A stretch of DNA of 7,048 bases. It comes from Mycobacterium sp. GTDB taxonomy: Bacteria; Actinomycetota; Actinomycetes; Mycobacteriales; Mycobacteriaceae. A program made the translations under genes and the position numbers. Of this stretch, positions 5,783-7,048 are shown piece by piece. The DNA lies in assembly GCA_028706695.1 (NCBI GenBank), contig JAQTVU010000128.1:1-7048 (forward strand), given 5' to 3'. Within the stretch, counting starts at the first letter, position 1. Every line of letters starts with the position of its first letter. The notes beneath the pieces are model-generated. The model was not told where the DNA came from. It did no database searches and worked only from the letters and a program-made list of their open reading frames with translations.

Positions 5783-6913
5783 GTGTCCAGAAAGAGGCGC
5801 GTCGCCAAGCAGTGCCACCAGCAACGGCCTGAACGAGAATGGGCGGCGCTTGCGGATGCGCAACGGGCGGCAGCTATGCGCGACGAGATCGTTAAAGGCC
5901 TTGCGCATCCGCTCTTTCGAAGCGCGTGGCGGCGACGGGCGATCAGTGACGTCAGACAGGCGCTCGACCGGGCTAAAGACACCGGAGCGTTCAGCGCGGC
6001 CGAGCTTCGTGTCCACTGGGAGGACTTGCACGGAGGGTCCGTGGCCGGCCAGGACGAGAGCGCGATCGTCGATCTGATCTGTTCAGTAACTGAGCCGCTG
6101 CGCAATGCGATGCTGATCGCGGAGGTCTTCGTGATCGCGCCAGCCATGCATCGCGCCGTTGCCGCGGCCGCGGCAACGATCGACGCCGACGATCTGGCAA
6201 CGCTGACCCGCGACGACATCGACTGGGAGACCGGGTTCTTGGTGTTCCCACGCCCGGTCCAGCTCGGCGGCCCGGGCGGATGGTCAGACGCTGAGGCCAT
6301 CACCTGGCAGGTCACGTCCAACCGTGCCGGGGTTTGCATGCTGCGCATTCATCACTGGTCGCGTTCCGGTTGGAAACAAAACATTCCCGGCTCCAATCCC
6401 AGGCCATGGCCGACCATGACCCAGGTACCCCTCGACCGAGCGGTGCAGATGGGCCGGTCCGTCTCGCAGGAAGCCTTTCAGTCCGGCCCTGACCCGCAGG
6501 ACTGGGCGGTTGCTGACGCAGTCGCTGAATCGGGGCCCGACAACGAATACGCCTTGGTCTGTGAAAGCGGCTCGCATGCAGCAATTCTGGCTTACCTGTT
6601 TGCGTTTTTGCGGATCGCTGCACAACCTATGACTGTCACCCCGCGGTGTCGCGATGAGCGTGCCGGCGTCCAACCGCAGAAATGGGAGAGGGTCCGCGTC
6701 GTTCAGCTGCGCCGGTTTCATCAGATGGCTTCTATCGACAGCCCGCACCGCCAGGTCAACTGGCAGCACTCATGGGTGGTACGGATGCACAAGGTGCGTC
6801 AGTGGTACCCAAGTCTCGGTCGGCACCAAGTGATCTTCCGCGGCCCGTACATCAAAGGACCAGCCAACGCTCCGCTTCTTGCCGGCGAAAAAGTGCAAGC
6901 CCTTGTCCGCTGA
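5783..6913 (+). CDS. Conserved actinobacterial-type hypothetical protein (376 aa)
   Basis: Function unknown. GTG start, preceded by GAGG (5770-5773) with a 9-nt spacer. The N-terminus is basic and helical (MSRKRRVAKQ; repeated Arg/Ala helices to about residue 85). The middle has IDADDLATLTRDDIDWETGFLVFPRPVQLGG (133-163), a strand-rich segment with IHHWSRSGW (189-197), and an alpha-helical YLFAFLRIA (271-279) that is too short to be convincing as a membrane segment. The C-terminus, W-x-VRMHKVRQWYPSLGRH, then PYIKGPANAPLLAGEKVQAL (355-374), resembles the GHWR-x-Q ... KGP-x2-APL endings I associate with uncharacterised actinobacterial proteins, often in accessory regions. That resemblance is from memory. 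The 102-bp gap leaves it unclear whether it belongs to the upstream operon. Confidence 0.7.
   Translation: MSRKRRVAKQCHQQRPEREWAALADAQRAAAMRDEIVKGLAHPLFRSAWRRRAISDVRQALDRAKDTGAFSAAELRVHWEDLHGGSVAGQDESAIVDLICSVTEPLRNAMLIAEVFVIAPAMHRAVAAAAATIDADDLATLTRDDIDWETGFLVFPRPVQLGGPGGWSDAEAITWQVTSNRAGVCMLRIHHWSRSGWKQNIPGSNPRPWPTMTQVPLDRAVQMGRSVSQEAFQSGPDPQDWAVADAVAESGPDNEYALVCESGSHAAILAYLFAFLRIAAQPMTVTPRCRDERAGVQPQKWERVRVVQLRRFHQMASIDSPHRQVNWQHSWVVRMHKVRQWYPSLGRHQVIFRGPYIKGPANAPLLAGEKVQALVR
6157..6178. repeat. 22-bp perfect palindrome inside coding sequence
   Basis: An uninterrupted perfect palindrome centred on GCGGCCGC (left half CGTTGCCGCGG, right half its reverse complement). It encodes part of an alanine run (AVAAAAAT) in the 376-residue protein, so codon constraint may partly explain it. 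Confidence 0.5.
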
Positions 6914-7048
6914 GCCCTGTAGCGGCGGTCAACGTCGTCGTGCCGCACATGACTTGAGCGACGGTGGTTAGTGACGTAGTCGCTTGCGGGGCGTCAGGAC
7001 GGGCATGGCGCCGGCCTGTAGACCGATGGTCAGTTGGCGGCGTATTCG

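Noticed and set aside
6968..7048. Possible 3' end of a minus-strand gene entering from the right edge (26 codons ending RKRLRH-stop at 6968-6970; a different frame ends EYAAN-stop at 7030-7032).
   Set aside because: Two frames are equally possible, the stretch is too short for codon evidence, and no motif is recognisable.

Overview
The window is high-GC actinobacterial DNA, most likely from the Mycobacteriaceae. The clues are the strong G/C bias at third codon positions, frequent GTG starts, TANNNT -10 elements placed exactly 7 nt before ATG codons (leaderless style), and a secreted lipoprotein with a PknH_C-like (sensor domain) pattern, a family typical of mycobacteria. No rRNA, tRNA, CRISPR array, transposase or integrase was seen. 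I worked by eye only, so family assignments rest on motifs and not on searches.

Layout. Positions 1 to about 1024 (minus strand) hold a gene cut by the left edge, a predicted lipoprotein or membrane-anchored secreted protein of unknown function. Its 5' part contains a perfect 14-bp inverted repeat. A divergent gene follows on the plus strand (1337-2125, possibly from 1217): a DNA-binding protein that looks like a tandem duplication of one HTH-plus-tail unit. It lies 8 nt upstream of a PknH_C-like lipoprotein gene (2134-2913). Converging on that is a small minus-strand gene (2897-3160), with a 341-bp spacer behind it that carries a direct repeat and a small inverted repeat.

The most interesting part is 3502-5680, three plus-strand genes joined by two consecutive 4-base GTGA stop/start overlaps: (1) a protein whose C-terminal half resembles the ADP-ribosyltransferase (ART) fold but whose positions for the R, STS and ExE catalytic motifs all appear substituted; (2) a 140-residue protein of unknown family; (3) a PAPS-reductase-like ATP pyrophosphatase (SGGKDS P-loop, GVRAQES) that contains no cysteine at all. 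After a 102-bp spacer comes a 376-residue protein of unknown function (5783-6913), possibly part of the same locus. The right end (6914-7048) is not clearly assignable.

The three coupled genes are probably made in matched amounts and may act together. A nucleotide- or nucleic-acid-directed reaction involving ATP pyrophosphatase chemistry is a reasonable inference, but nothing here identifies the substrate or proves a defence or modification role.
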